NCBI GenBank assembly: GCA_032622095.1
Contig: CP136064.1
Span: forward strand, 248,529,827 to 248,593,826
From: Siphonodentalium dalli
Taxonomy: Eukaryota > Mollusca > Scaphopoda > Gadilida > Siphonodentaliidae
Direction of reading: 5' to 3'
DNA: 64,000 bases
A program made the position numbers and the translations under genes. The notes under the pieces are model-generated. The model was not told the DNA's origin. It saw nothing but the letters and a program-made list of their open reading frames with translations, and did no database searches. How positions within the stretch are numbered: position 1 is the first letter of the stretch; the number at the start of each line of letters is the position of its first letter. Below, one piece after another: positions 33,715 through 46,864 of this stretch.

Positions 33715-34735
33715 TCTGTTTCATATCTCATATTAAAGAAAGACGTATAATATTACCAATTCCGATGCATCTGCATTGCACACTACGTGACACATGATCT
33801 CGTGTCAACGTCGCGTCGGCTCACGACAGGCTCAAAGGAATGTTGAAAAGCAACAATCTTTGTCATATTTCCAGATTAATTGAACGATTACATAGAGAAT
33901 TATTGTACAGGGAAACGTTTTGCATTCGTTTGTGGTGAAATTAAAATGAAGTAGGGTATATTGAGAAAACATGTGTTTCTGAAACAGTTAAGTGACACTT
34001 ATGTGAAATGACTTGGAATAATTAGCACATGTATCTGCACTCGTGAAAAGAAATCAATCATATTAGACGTGTCCTTCAGCCACATTTCATCTCGTCAATT
34101 AAACACATGTCATTTGGAGACATTCCGGCATGCATTCTTAATCAGCTGTGGCTACGATAAGACAATAATTTGACGTTTCCAGGTTTGGAGCCCACCCAAT
34201 ATGATTAACCTAAAACCACAACAGTTTGACAGTAATTACTTAGGGTACGTTCATACACACGCAAGTTTGCACGGTCTGTTTTACTGGCATTTCGTCTTAG
34301 AAAACGATATGGTGCCAGAATATGAACGAAAACATGTATATATATTTTCGAATCATTGTTGAAATTGTTATATATATATTTGTTATTTTGACATCGGTCT
34401 CGTGTGGCCGTTTTATTTCATTAAACTATCTATCTATCTACATATGAAATGCATCTGTACCGCAGCTAACTATTTGACAAGTAAACATAGCCCTCTTGTT
34501 TTCACTGATTTAGTTTAAAATCTATTTTTATATTTCTATTTTTCTCTAAGTTTTAAATTCGCGCACTAAATATAGTACTGCGCGAATTAAATATGAGTAA
34601 GATACACTAAATAACGCAATGCATATCTGAATTGAAAAATTTACTGACGTCACCAAATGTCGCAGCAATGTTCTTTCTGTTTTCGCATCTTCGGCATTTA
34701 TAGAAGTGAGAAAAACGATTTTTATATATACGCCC
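33715..34735. other. No gene recognised
   Basis: Short frames, a (TATC)n run near 34428. Nothing else supported. Confidence 0.45.
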
Positions 34736-34995
34736 GTTTTGAAATAAAAAGATGGGACCAATTGTTATTGTTCCGTCCGTCCTTCGGGGCGGCCATCCGC
34801 TTTTTTCGTTTCCGGATGATAACTTTAGTAAGTCTGAACGGAATGGAATTAAATTTGGTATGTGGTTTACTAGCCCAAAATACAGGTCAAGTTCGAATTT
34901 GGGTTCCGCCCGCCAATATCCACCGAAGTTATGGCCCTTTATTGGAATTACCACGGGCATATTTTGCCACGCCCAAGCGATGCTCTTGTTACGAA
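34736..34995 (+). repeat. Dispersed repeat with CGCCCGTTTT and CCGTCCGTCC motifs
   Basis: Shares with 50067-50580 the order CGCCCGTTT, GTCCGTCCGT, GATAACTTTAGTA, CTGAACGGAATGGAAT, TTTACTAGCCCAAAATACAG, TTATGGCCCT and TTGCCACGCCC. Long overlapping frames on both strands have no conserved protein features. Confidence 0.75.
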
Positions 34996-35021
34996 TAGGT
35001 TGAAACTGAAAGTATTTTTCT

Positions 35022-36950
35022 GAGCATATGGAGCCGGTATATCAATATTTCGTGTAGTTTTCAACCTCGCTTATACGTCATTCCTAACTAGAATGCACTC
35101 AGAGAGATGCCAACGTGCGCAAAAATGTAATAAACAATAATTTAAAAAATAATTTCACTGTATTTTACTTAATTTATTTAATTTAAAAGACAATTACCAT
35201 TTCTCATTTCATCACAGATAAAAGGCAAATTACTATATTAATCATTTAATTAATTAAAACCAATTCCATGTTGCCGAAAGGATGAGACTTTAATATCGAT
35301 TACATGTTTTTCAGCGGCATATTTTCATTTTCATTTTCCGATAGTCAAAGTTGACCAAAGGAGCAATTATAAGAAATAATTAATAATATTTGTGTAGATA
35401 TTGATAGCAGCCAATATGCAACAATAAATATCAATAATTAATCAATAATTAATCAATAACGATCATTTTATGTAATAATAAACTCTTCAAACGGTGTTTG
35501 CGTCAACAAATGCGTTTTGTTTTGTGTTACGTCATTCGTCGTATTTGACCCGGAACTCGACTGAAGGTTAGGCTATTCAACCTATTGCGTCGAATTACGA
35601 AATCGCGTTTTTAATGTCTCTCTTTTCCCGCACGATAAAAAGAGGTCTTCGCACGAACCAAAAATGATAAAACTTCCCAATTATAAGTAAAAATACCCAA
35701 AATGAAGGAGTCTATGTAGGTCCCGAAGGAGTCTATAGACTCTTTGATGTAGAGTTCTGATGGAGAAAATGTAGGTCGATCTATTTTTGTCATAACTCTG
35801 ACGTATTTTTACCTGGGAGAAAAAAACGAAATCGAGGCTCACTACAAGCATGCCAGTTTTAAATATAGAAACAGATCATCCCGACAAATGGCGATATCGG
35901 CGACAAACAAATAATCGAAAACAACACATAAAATAAACATAGCAAAAACGCGGCACAGTAAAAATGTCAGAACGCCACGAGGTTTTACGTCTGTTTTTGT
36001 GACGTCATGGAGTGAAACGGAGTAGGGTGACACCAACGTACGAATCTGTCTGATCGCCATACTGTTACATATAGATAAAATTTGGAAGGTCTAAATGGCC
36101 ATGTCCGTTTAATACTGACAGGCCACATGATACAATTTAGCCATCTCACTAGACCCATGCATGCCCCGATTGTCCAATAGCCAATAGAAATAATGGACAC
36201 ATGTCAGGGTGACTGAAGAGGTAAATGGTTCGAAGTAAATGCAGTGATGGTGGATGCGTATAACATGCATCTTTACCAAAGCGAAGCAATATGAGAAGTA
36301 TATAACATTTATATATATAGTACTACCCAAAATGTAACGGTGCTACTGACATTTGCATTTAAATACCTGTAAATGATTGATTATTGCGATATAATTGCAT
36401 GCTATTTACAAGCATGGACCAGGTGGAACTACAGCGTTACATACATGTAGGCCTATATTTGCATTCGATCAACAAACATCAAACAATTACTCAATGCCAA
36501 GCGACAAATCATGGTAACTTTGACGATGTTGAATTACTTGTAAGAAATACACATATCCGAGACTGAATGTACACGAAAGCTCCCCCATATTCACCACCAT
36601 GGGGTGACACCGTGACAAAACAGTCTGAGTTAGTCAAGTCATCACAACCCGCAGCAAAGTCCTGGTTTTCTTAGGTCAGCAGCCTTCGCGGTTGTGGTTT
36701 TACTGATTTCGAGTCCATTCAATTGATGTCCATAAATATTTCAATATTAGAATAATTATTTGGAGCATATAAACATCCATCATCGCAACAAAATGATGGT
36801 GCATTTATAGTCTACAAGATGTATATATCCACCGCGATGGTGTTTAAACGGGCATGTCTCATTCGAGCCTCCAAATTTTATCTACGTAATTTGGAGGGAA
36901 TGATAGGTCTATAAATACACGAAATATTGATATAGCGGCTCCATATGCTC
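35022..36950. mobile_element. TIR-bounded element, about 1.9 kb
   Basis: GAGCATATGGAGCCGGTATA... (35022-35056) is mirrored at 36916-36950 with one or two mismatches over 35 bp. A second inverted pair lies inside (36065-36106 and 36843-36886, GATAAAATTTGGA core). No transposase-like frame was seen. Target duplication not identified, so the superfamily is unknown. Confidence 0.6.
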
Positions 36951-37017
36951 TGTAAAACACTTGCCAAAGTCACATCCATTTTCCAGCCGTTTTCAATTTT
37001 TCGCCAAAAGTAAGATT

Positions 37018-37060
37018 AACGCTCTTTATTTATACCATATCAGGAATGGACTAACACGGA
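37018..37060 (+). repeat. Fragment of the CGCTCTTTAT repeat
   Basis: AACGCTCTTTATTTATACCA followed by TATCAGGAAT, a single unit of the subterminal motif in the AGGYACGG MITE family. A similar fragment lies at 63482-63545. Confidence 0.6.
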
Positions 37061-37285
37061 ACGCTTTTTTATGTACACATGTCATGCAAATGGCGTGTCA
37101 TTGTTTGGGACTCAAACACCGTGTTCATAGTTGTATTTTTCATTACTTCAATGCGTCTTTTTGGATTACAGAATGTTCGTAGAAAGGTAGTTCAGATATT
37201 TATCGACTTATTTCGATACCGGGGAAACTTCAAAAGCTAATAATATAGCGAGTATTTTGGAGCGCAAACCGCCATGTGGCTTTAA

Positions 37286-37820
37286 AGGCACGGGCGGTGT
37301 TCGTTGCAGAAATATTCATATTTGTTTAAATCGCCATCAACAGAGGGAATATTAAAATATGTATAGTTTTTTTCACATGCCAAACATAATCAGCGCGCAA
37401 ATAGTATATTGTCGTCAAGACGTACGATGGTGTATACGTAAACAAGAGCCTGCTCGTGTTACAGAAGTTTTGCTTCTGTTTACATAACACAGCTCAATTC
37501 AATTATCTATGGTTAATCACACACACATGGTATAAACGCTCTTTATTATTTCCATACCAGGAAAACAATAACAAATAACGCTCTTCATGTTTACCATATC
37601 CGGATCTAAACAAAAGCCAGGTTCTGTAACGTTTTTTGCTTTCTTTACATAACAAAGGAAAAACTAACTTTGACAATAACATAACATACTGTTTATGCCA
37701 TATTTCTTATTGGTATAAGAACAAGGTATGTCTATATTTTACTATTCTTTCTGCTCATGGCGGTTTTTGACGGAGCTGAATATTTTAACAGCATACCCAC
37801 TACCAACGCCGCCCGTATCT
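37286..37820 (+). mobile_element. TTAA-type MITE, AGGYACGG family, copy 2
   Basis: TIRs AGGCACGGGCGG (37286-37297) and CCGCCCGTATCT (37809-37820) match at 10 of 12 positions, with TTAA at 37282-37285 and 37821-37824. The body aligns with the minus strand of 7480-7973. Its right half aligns with 13040-13331. Contains repeated AACGCTCTTTAT and CATATC(C/A)GGA motifs. Non-coding. Confidence 0.88.
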
Positions 37821-38104
37821 TTAAATGTCTTGCATTTGGAAATCATGCAATGTCTGTCGACTTGTAGGATGCTCGTTAAGTTTTATGTTTATGCTAGTTT
37901 CGTATATGTGATCCTGTTATAATAACTTGCACCAGTCTAGCTGGACGCAAGTAATGCTTGGAGCTCTGGGTCTCCGTTTCTGTGCTGTCCTTCTACAACA
38001 TGATCGCGTTTAGCATGTATGAATAAAGAGAGTCCCTATACTTAAACAATTCATGATGATATAATAAAGAGCGTTTCTCTACCAAAAGAAGTACGAATAT
38101 GACT

Positions 38105-39665
38105 GTCACTTATCACTGTTCAGGTATGAGTATTTATCACTGTGCATGTATGAGTATTTCACTTATCACTGTTCAGGTATGAGTATTTCACTTATCACTG
38201 TTCAGGTATGAGTATATATCACTGTTCAGGTATGAGTATTATCACTGTGCAGGTATGAGTATTTCACTGTTCAGGTATGAGTATTTATCACTGTTCAGGT
38301 ATGAGTATATATCACTGTTCAGGTATGAGTATTATCACTGTGCAGGTATGAGTATTTCACTGTTCAGGTATGGGTATTTCACTTATCACTGTTCAGGTAT
38401 GAGTATTTCACTGTTCAGGTATGAGTCACTTATCACTGTTCAGGTATGAGTATTTCACTTATCACTGTTCAGGTATGAGTATTTCACTTATCACTGTTCA
38501 GGTATGAGTATTATCACTGTTCAGGTATGAGTATTATCACTGTTCAGGTATGAGTATTATCACTGTTCAGGTATGAGTATTATCACTGTTCAGGTATAAG
38601 TATTATCACTGTTCAGGTATGAGTATTTCACTTATCACTGTTCAGGTATGAGTATTTCACTTATCACTGTTCAGGTATGAGTATTTCACTTGTCACTGTT
38701 CAGGTATGAGTATTATCACTGTTCATGTATGAGTATTATCACTGTTCAGGTATGAGTATTTCACTTATCACTGTTCAGGTGTGAGTATTATCACTGTTCA
38801 GGTATGAGTATTATCACTGTTCAGGTATGAGTATTTCACTTATCACTGTTCAGATATGAGTATTTCACTTATCACTGTTCAGGTATGAGTATTTCACTTA
38901 TCACTGTTCAGGTATGAGTATTTCACTTATCACTGTTCATGTATGAGTATTATCACTGTTCAGGTATGAGTATTATCACTTATCACTGTTCAGGTATGAG
39001 TATTTCACTTATCACTGTTCAGGTATGAGTATTTCACTTATCACTGTTCAGGTATGAGTATTATCACTGTTCAGGTATGAGTATTATCACTGTTCAGGTA
39101 TGAGTATTATCACTGTTCATGTATGAGTATTATCACTTATCACTGTTCAGGTATGAGTATTTCACTTATCACTGTTCAGGTATGAGTATTTCACTTATCA
39201 CTGTTCAGGTATGAGTATTATCACTGTTCAGGTATGAGTATTATCACTGTTCAGGTATGAGTATTATCACTGTTCAGGTATGAGTATTATCACTTATCAC
39301 TGTTCAGGTATGAGTATTATCACTTATCACTGTTCAGGTATGAGTATTTCACTTATCACTGTTCAGGTATGAGTATTTCACTTATCACTGTTCAGGTATG
39401 AGTATTATCACTGTTCAGGTATGAGTATTATCACTGTTCAGGTATGAGTATTATCACTTATCACTGTTCAGGTATGAGTATTTCACTTATCACTGTTCAG
39501 GTATGAATATTTCACTTATCACTGTTCAGGTATGAGTATTTCACTTATCACTGTTCAGGTATGAGTATTTCACTTATCACTGTTCAGGTATGAGTATTTC
39601 ACTTATCACTGTTCAGGTATGAGTATTTCACTTATCACTGTTCAGGTATGAGTATTTCACTTATT
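38105..39665 (+). repeat. 1.55-kb minisatellite, mixed 23- and 29-bp units
   Basis: Around 60 units of TATCACTGTTCAGGTATGAG, followed either by TAT (23 bp) or by TATTTCACT (29 bp). The units are very homogeneous, with single changes such as CATGTATG or GTGAG. Long runs of one unit length alternate with runs of the other, a sign of recent higher-order expansion. Flanks are unrelated. Confidence 0.95.
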
Positions 39666-40910
39666 TTAATGAAGAAGGAACGAGGCGTACTCTTTGAATA
39701 TATTTTATAGTTATATCATATTTATGGCTTATTCGTTGCTTCAAATGTGTTTGCTTCAGTGAGCGTGAACAAACAATGATTTCTTATCGAAATGGTCATG
39801 TTTCGATCTGAATGGCACATTGAGATGTCCCTCAACTCAGATCAAGCTTGAAATTCGGTACCAATTTTCGCCCATAACAAAATCTACTATTAATAAAACG
39901 ATATATTTATGTGATAAGATGCAATAAGAAAAATATATGCCAAGAAATGGCGATACAATTTGTTACCCAAGAATACAATCTAGAAAATCAGGAAATTAAA
40001 CGGACTGCGTCAACTCACAAAGCCTGTGATAATAAGTGGAACAGTGTTCTCGGTGTAATTAACGACACTTGGCCGGAAAACAATCTGGTGAAAAACTTGA
40101 ATTAAATTGCTACAAAAATTAAATTTCCATTTTTAGACCGACCCTGCAGTATCACAAAAACTGAACATAATAGTAAGGATAACTGTCTAAATAACACATA
40201 AGCAAGACTATATAATATAGATATATTATATCTCACGTGACTTTCTCGCATTCTGATTGGCTGCACACAGCTATACTATTTTACGATAGTACCCCAGTAC
40301 GACTCCTACACGCCTAATATTTTTCTATTTATAGTAACAAACTCATTTCTGAAATAAGATACGGCCAATCTTAAACTAATACCTTGTACGATACTTGTTG
40401 CAATATCGGTATATCATTAGATTTATTGGTGAATTGTAATGATCTTACAAATGTCCGATCATATCTAGACAATGTATTTAATAGTTTGTCCGTTTAGTTG
40501 GCAAGCGGCCAGTCCTAATTCTGTAATGCCAGTTTAAAAAAAAAAGTTATATGATAGATGGTGTGTTTTTCCAAAAATCGAACTTGTGAACCTTGTCACT
40601 GTTATAGTATATATTGGTATATCTGGTAATTTCCCCCAGGAGCCTGTGGATCATACGTGTAGTTACTCAGCATACAGCCAATCAATCAAACAGCCAATCA
40701 AAGAGTCAGACCAGGATGTTTTGCGAGTCTAAGTCACAGTATTTATCATTTCACCAAAAATAACCTGATTAGTGCGGCCCCATTCTGTCGGGGGGGGGGG
40801 GGATTCTTAATTTTATTAATGAAATTTCGAACATCGATTCAATGTTGGGAAAGGTACCGGAATGCACAATATAAAGTGACTTTGGATTATATGGCATCGC
40901 TGAAATATAG
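39666..40910. other. No gene recognised
   Basis: A 64-residue frame at 39911-40105 is not recognisable. A G10 run lies near 40791. AT-rich sequence otherwise. Confidence 0.45.
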
Positions 40911-41055
40911 AATATGTAGCTACTGTCATCGCTTGAACTGTTTATGTCCGTGAGAGGGATTTGAGAATCTATTGGGCGAGGCTCTGCCGCGTCCAATAGA
41001 TGCAAAATCCTCCGAGCGGACATAAACAGTTGAGCGACAACATTAGCTACATATT
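40911..41055. repeat. Long imperfect hairpin
   Basis: Arms 40911-40974 and 40993-41055 share AATATGTAGCTA, AACTGTTTATGTCCG and TCTATTGG, in inverted order, around a GC-rich centre. Similar in size and layout to the hairpins at 49231-49399 and 51969-52149 but not in sequence. Confidence 0.85.
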
Positions 41056-41984
41056 TTATTTATCCATCGCACAAAACTTGCCGTTTGTGAGTTAAATCTA
41101 TAATTTTCATCAGGTTACTTCGATGACGCCCTTACATCTATTAGGTCAAGCAAACTAATTAGCATTCATGACGTGGGAAAACCGTAGTGCAGCTTAGAGC
41201 GAAATAGTTCGTTGGTTTTTTTGTATAGTTATTCTAAGCTGACGTCATTTAGGTCGGTTGACGTCCCTAGTTATACCTGCGCAATTTGCATATGCAATTA
41301 CATCATGAAAGTAGTACTTGCCAAATAAAGCTACGTTGACCTAATAAAGCTAAAATGACGTAATAAACGTAACGTTTATTAGAGGAGCGGTCTTGACCAG
41401 AATTTTTTTTTATAATTTTTTCTTTTACACACGGAAAAATTATATATCATATGAAAGTAGAAGATGTAGGCTTCATGTTCCCCCTGCTGTAAAATGTGAA
41501 AGTGGTGACGTTACCATGGAAACAGAATGTAAACAATGTAGACACAGTTTGATATTAAACCATTTCCGCAAATGGTAAAAACTAATTTAAGCCCATTCTA
41601 GGACAGGAACAGACGTTGAAGATAATTTATTGATGATTTGTCCACTATAACTATGTTCCAACGATTCCATTATTAAATAGGATGCACATATACTAATACG
41701 GGTCTTTGTTGCCATTTTGGGGTGAAAAATGGTGATTTTTGCAAAAAAAGCGATAATTTGGGAATTGGAACATTTATTGAATACTACATTGGTTACAGTA
41801 ATAATTTATGCATTATTATGATGGCATCATACGTGTACTTATAATTAATTTGGATAAAACTGCCGAAAAGGCCCAATACCAAGAGAAATACCTGTTACCA
41901 TGGAAACGATATTTAAAAATACAAAAAATGCCGTTATTGGAAAGAAATGAAGACCCATAACCCTTGCGACACAATATTAACTAA

Positions 41985-43540
41985 CCGCATATATTGACTA
42001 AGTAGCTGCATATAATGACTAACTAACTGCTTATATTGACTAAGTAACTGCATATAATGACTAACTAACTGCTTATATTGACTGATTAACTGCATATAAT
42101 GACTAACTAACCACACATGTTGACTAAGTATCTACACATAATGACTAACTAACTGCTTATATTGACTAAGTAGCTGCATATAGTGACTAACTATCCGCAT
42201 ATATTGACTAAGTAGCTGCATATAATGACTAACTGACCACATATATTGACTAAGTAGTTGCATATAATGACTAACTAACCGCATATATTGACCAAGTAGC
42301 TGCATATAATGACTAACTGACCAAATATTGACTAATTATTTGCATATAATGACTAACTGACCGCATATACTGACTAAGTAGATTAATATAATGACTAACT
42401 GACCACAAATATTGACTAAGTAGTTGCATATAATGACTAAATAACCGCATATATTGACTAAGTAGCTGCATATTATGACTAACTGATCGTGTATATTGAC
42501 TAATTAGCTGCATATAATGACTAACTGACCATATATATTGACTAAGTAGCTGCATATAATGACTAACTAACCACATATATTGACAAAGCGGTTACATATA
42601 ATGACTAACTGACCGCATATATTGACTAAGTAGATGCATATAATGACTAATTACCGCATATATGGACAATGTAATTGCATATAATGACTAACTAACCGCA
42701 TATATTGACTAAGTAGCTGCATATAATGACTAACTGATCGCATATATTGACTAATTAGCTGCATATAATGACTAACTGACCATATATATTGACTAAGTAG
42801 CTGCATATAATGACTAACTAACCGCATATATTGACTAAGTGGTTACATATAATGACTAACTGACCGCATATATTGACTAAGTAGTTACATGTAATGACTA
42901 ACTAACCGCATATATTGACTAAGTAGCTGCATATAATGACTAACTGGCCACATATATTGACTAAGTAGTTGCATATAATGACTAACTGACCATATATATT
43001 GACTAAGTAGCTGCATATAATGACTAACTAACCGCATGTATTGACTAAGTAGTTGCATATAATGACTAACTAACCACATATATTGACTAAGCAGCTGCAA
43101 ACAATGACTAACTAATCATATATATATATATATTGATAAAGTAGCTGGATATATTGTCAATGCAATTGCACATTTTGGCAAAATAGATGTATATATTGAC
43201 TAACTTACCACATTTATTGACAAAGAAACTGCATATAATGACTAACTAACCGAATATAGTGACTAATTTGCTACATATATTGACTAACTAACCAAATTAA
43301 TGGACAAAGTATTGACCAACTAACCACATTTATTGGAAACGTAGCTGCATATATTTGCAAAGTAGCTGCATATATTGACTTAACTAACCACATATATTGA
43401 CAAATTAGCTGCATATATTGACTAACTAACCTCCAATATTGACAAAGTAGCCAAATATAATTGCAAAGAGGCTGCGTCTATTGACTAACTAACCACATAT
43501 ATTGATATATTAACCGGATATATTGCCCGAGCTTGACATA
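41985..43540. repeat. 42-bp tandem array (two 21-bp half units)
   Basis: About 36 units of TGACTAACTAACCGCATATA plus TTGACTAAGTAGCTGCATATAA. The two 21-bp halves resemble each other (TGACTAA..A..(C/T)GCATATA). The 14-codon period gives the repetitive minus-strand frames, which are artefacts. Units become ragged beyond about 43100. The left fold-back arm ends exactly where the array begins. Confidence 0.95.
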
Positions 43541-44040
43541 ATGCAGCTATGGCGTACCATATCACCGCATTTGCATAGCAATCCTCACTATTTATCACAC
43601 TACATGACCCGTTTTAATCATGCAGGTCTACATTTGACCCAAAGGGGTTCGGATGTGATATATTCCAGGAACTTGTTATGCCGTTATTCTGAGTAAGTAC
43701 AGGTAATTACTATTTAGGGATGTAGCTTATAATCATCAACTATTTGCTTTCAAATCAGTTTCATAATTCCCAGACAGCGAATCTTTTAAAATCCTATCAT
43801 GGCATTTTCCAGATACGTGGTGTTGGTTTTCACACAATTTCCAATAATAAAAAGAATTGTGCAAAACACATTACTATTTAGACAATTTTCGTCTAGATCC
43901 ACAGAAACAGCTGAGAAATTGGGAATAAAATGATCAAAACACGTGGACTCTGAGTCTGATGAGTACCATGTCAGGGTGCGTTCACATAATGGTAAATTTG
44001 TCTGGCAAACCTGCAGGAAAGTCGTCTTAGGGGTGCTCTT
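43541..44040. other. Unique spacer inside the fold-back element
   Basis: No frame or repeat recognised between the array and the inner right-arm copy. Confidence 0.45.
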
Positions 44041-45336
44041 ATCCCCTATTGTGTTATATATATATGAGTTGAAGATTTTGAGATACCTATAACAGGTTGT
44101 TACAACATGTTTTGCTTTATAAAATTCACAATTTAAATGTCCAGTTTATAGGGGAAAACGTCATTATTCATTACTCAAAAAGTTAATTTGTGTCGCAATG
44201 GTTATAGAACTTCATTTCTTTCCAATAATGAAATTTTGTGTATTTTTTAATATCGTTTCCATGGTGATAGGTATTGCTCAGGGTATTGGGCTTTTTCTGC
44301 AGTTTTATCAAAACTAGATTGAAGCACACGTAAGAAGCCATCATAATATGTATAAATTATTACTGTAACCAATGTAGTATCAAATAAATGTTTCAATTCC
44401 AAAATTATCGCATTTTTTGCAAAAATTAACAGTTTTTACCCCAAAATGGCAATAAAACCTTCATATCCTATATGTGCATCCTAGCTACTACTGGGATAAT
44501 TGGGAAATAGTAATCTTTGAAAAAGGTTTTGAGACATCTATAACGGGTTGTCATAATACGCTTTGCTTCATAACATTACATGCTTTAAATGTCAGCTCTA
44601 TGGGAAAAAACATCAATATTTGGCGAAATTTGGTCCGTTTCCATGACAACAGCTGTATAAACCGCATCAATTACCCAACACAGAAGTCCGGATTAAAAGT
44701 GCATGTCATAAAAAACAAATTTCAAAAAGTTATATTGTGTCGCAAGGGTTATAGGTCTTCATTTCTTTCCAATAACGGCATTTTTTGTATTTTTAAATAT
44801 CGTTTCCATGGTAACAGGTATTTCTCTTGGTATTGGGCCTTTTCGGCAGTTTTATCCAAATTAATTTTAAGTACACGTATTATGCCATCACACTAATGCA
44901 TAAATTATTACTGTAACCAATGTAGTATTCAATAAATGTTCCAATTCCAAAATTATCACATTTTTTGCAAAAATCACCATTTCACACCCCAAAATGGCAA
45001 TAAAGACCCGTATGACCTATATGTGCATCCTATTTAATACTGGAATCGTTGAAACATATTTATAGTGGACAAATCATCAATAAATGATCTTCAACGTCTG
45101 TTCCTGTCCTAGAATGGTCTTAAATTAGTTTCTACCATTTGCGGAAATGGTTTAATATCAAACTGTGTCTACATTGTTTACATTCTGTTTCCATGGCAAC
45201 GGTACCACTTTCACATTTTACAGCAGGGCGGAACATGAAGCCTACATCTTCTACTTTCATATGATGTATAATTTTTCCGTGTGTAAAGAAAAAAATTAAA
45301 CTCGAAAAAAAAGCCCCGTTGGGGCCAAGACCGCTC

Positions 45337-45900
45337 ATCTATATTGGCAGGCTTTATGTAGGCAATAGAGATCGTGAGCGGTGGATACGTATTCTGATTT
45401 GCCGAGAGCTGATAACTTTAGTTTGTGATTAACCAGTATCGGCCGCTGATCGGAGAACGCATTTTGAATGGAGCATGGTGTCATTGACAACGCGCGTAAA
45501 ATACGTCACCGCGCTGTCAGGAATCGCATAATCGAGTCAACTGGAATGTCATTTATTATAGATACGGTTAACAGGAGGAAGTTTTTATGGCACTGTTACG
45601 AGTAACCACTAGGAATGTGCCCAGATATTTAATCACAGAAAAAAAGGACATTTTACTTCATGTCATGCAATGACGATAAATACTTCTTTTCTTACAGCTT
45701 CAATTAAAATTGTTGCTGGATCGAATTACAATAAAGATAAACGGTCTCCGCTACGGGAAATTGAGCATGAATCAGTTCAGAGTCAGACTACAAACTGTTC
45801 AAGTGCCTTGTGTTCTTGCTCGCCTACAGCGTTTGTCGTCCATCTAAGAAGTGTGGCGTTACAACATTTCCTCGTGGAAATACGCATATTAACGACCTAG
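45337..45900. other. No gene recognised
   Basis: A 76-residue frame at 45670-45900 has no recognisable features. Confidence 0.45.
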
Positions 45901-45904
45901 TGTG

Positions 45905-46205
45905 AAATAGGTACACAATATGTTTATTTGATTCTGAAATAAGCAGATAATGGAGTTTTACCCGTTATTTCGTTTTATGGCGCGGGCCACAGTGAAAACA
46001 CATGTTAAAGAGCGTACACCTGAAAAGTCGTGAGTTGGCATATTTGTGTCATTGTCCGGACATAATCTGCGTAGAATTGCCTCATTATGAGTTGATAATG
46101 TGACTGAAATGTGTCATTTTCAGCACAAAATGTGGCGATTCTAAGCAGATTATCTGCCAAACACAAGTTCTATTATAAGCATATAATGTGCTGATTTTCG
46201 GGAAA
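45905..46205 (+). repeat. Dispersed repeat, copy of the 19.8-kb family
   Basis: GAAATAAGCAGATAATGGA, CCACAGTGAAAACACATGTT, TTAAAGAGCGTACACCTG and GGCGATTCTAAGCAGATTAT occur in the same order as at 19770-20040. The hairpin present there is partly lost here. Confidence 0.78.
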
Positions 46206-46860
46206 AAGGCTGAGTGTTAACTCTTGAATGAACAGATCACCAAATATTGACTGTAGAAAGAGACAGGCATTTTTCTCAAGTTTGGACCCCCCGCCCCCAC
46301 AAGTCGAAAGTTGTCTGCTATAAAGAACATTTATCGTCTTCGTAATTCCTGTGTTCATTGTTAGTGGTCATGTTTTACTTGCATGGTAGGCTGGTAAGCG
46401 GACACAATTGGCTATTTTGGCGTCGAATAGGATGGCGCACTTTTAATCCATTGTCCCTGAAATAGCAAATTAAGACATTAACGTCTTGTGTGAACCACAT
46501 GCACTGTATTACGAACATGTACCGCAATAAAAGTTCCCCAGCTCTCCTCCGATTTACCCATGTAATTGACACCAAGAAAGTGTCGTATTTTTTAGAGGAT
46601 CTTATTTACGTCTCGTCGATTGTCAAGCACCACTTAAAAATTTGTACACGAGATGCATTTTCAAAAGCACATCGTCCCAGCGCTGTCTGGGTTTGAGTAA
46701 TTATAAGCTTGATAAGATGTCTCCCCTTCTATTTCAAGAATATTCGGCTACTGGTTTAAACGCTGCTCAATAGTAGAAACGAATGTCACACGGTATAGAT
46801 GAATCGCGCAATTGAATCAGTGACGTTTATTATGCACTACTGTCATAAATGGCCCCATGT
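46206..46860. other. No gene recognised
   Basis: Short frames on both strands; none recognisable. Confidence 0.45.
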
Positions 46861-46864
46861 GGGT

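Larger units (their letters stand above)
41385..45336. mobile_element. Fold-back element with about 0.6-kb arms
   Basis: The left arm 41385-41980 (from GAGCGGTCTTG) is repeated in inverted form at about 44740-45336 with high identity, apart from some 25 bp near the tips. Inside the right arm a second, more diverged copy of part of the arm lies at about 44190-44480, so that arm is a partial tandem of two units. The arms enclose a 42-bp minisatellite (41985-43540) and about 500 bp of unique sequence. No target duplication was found and no transposase is visible. Long inverted repeats around satellite DNA resemble fold-back (FB) elements. Confidence 0.82.

Noticed and set aside
34607-34998. Overlapping 113- and 117-residue frames on opposite strands
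   Set aside because: They lie in a dispersed repeat whose other copy (50067-50580) does not keep the frames open.
38105-39665. CRISPR-like array
   Set aside because: Units are contiguous repeats with no unique spacers, and the sequence is eukaryotic.
42313-43100. Repetitive frames (QLLSQYM.LVSHYM)
   Set aside because: The 42-bp unit is 14 codons long, so frames stay open by periodicity; no start or stop context is conserved.
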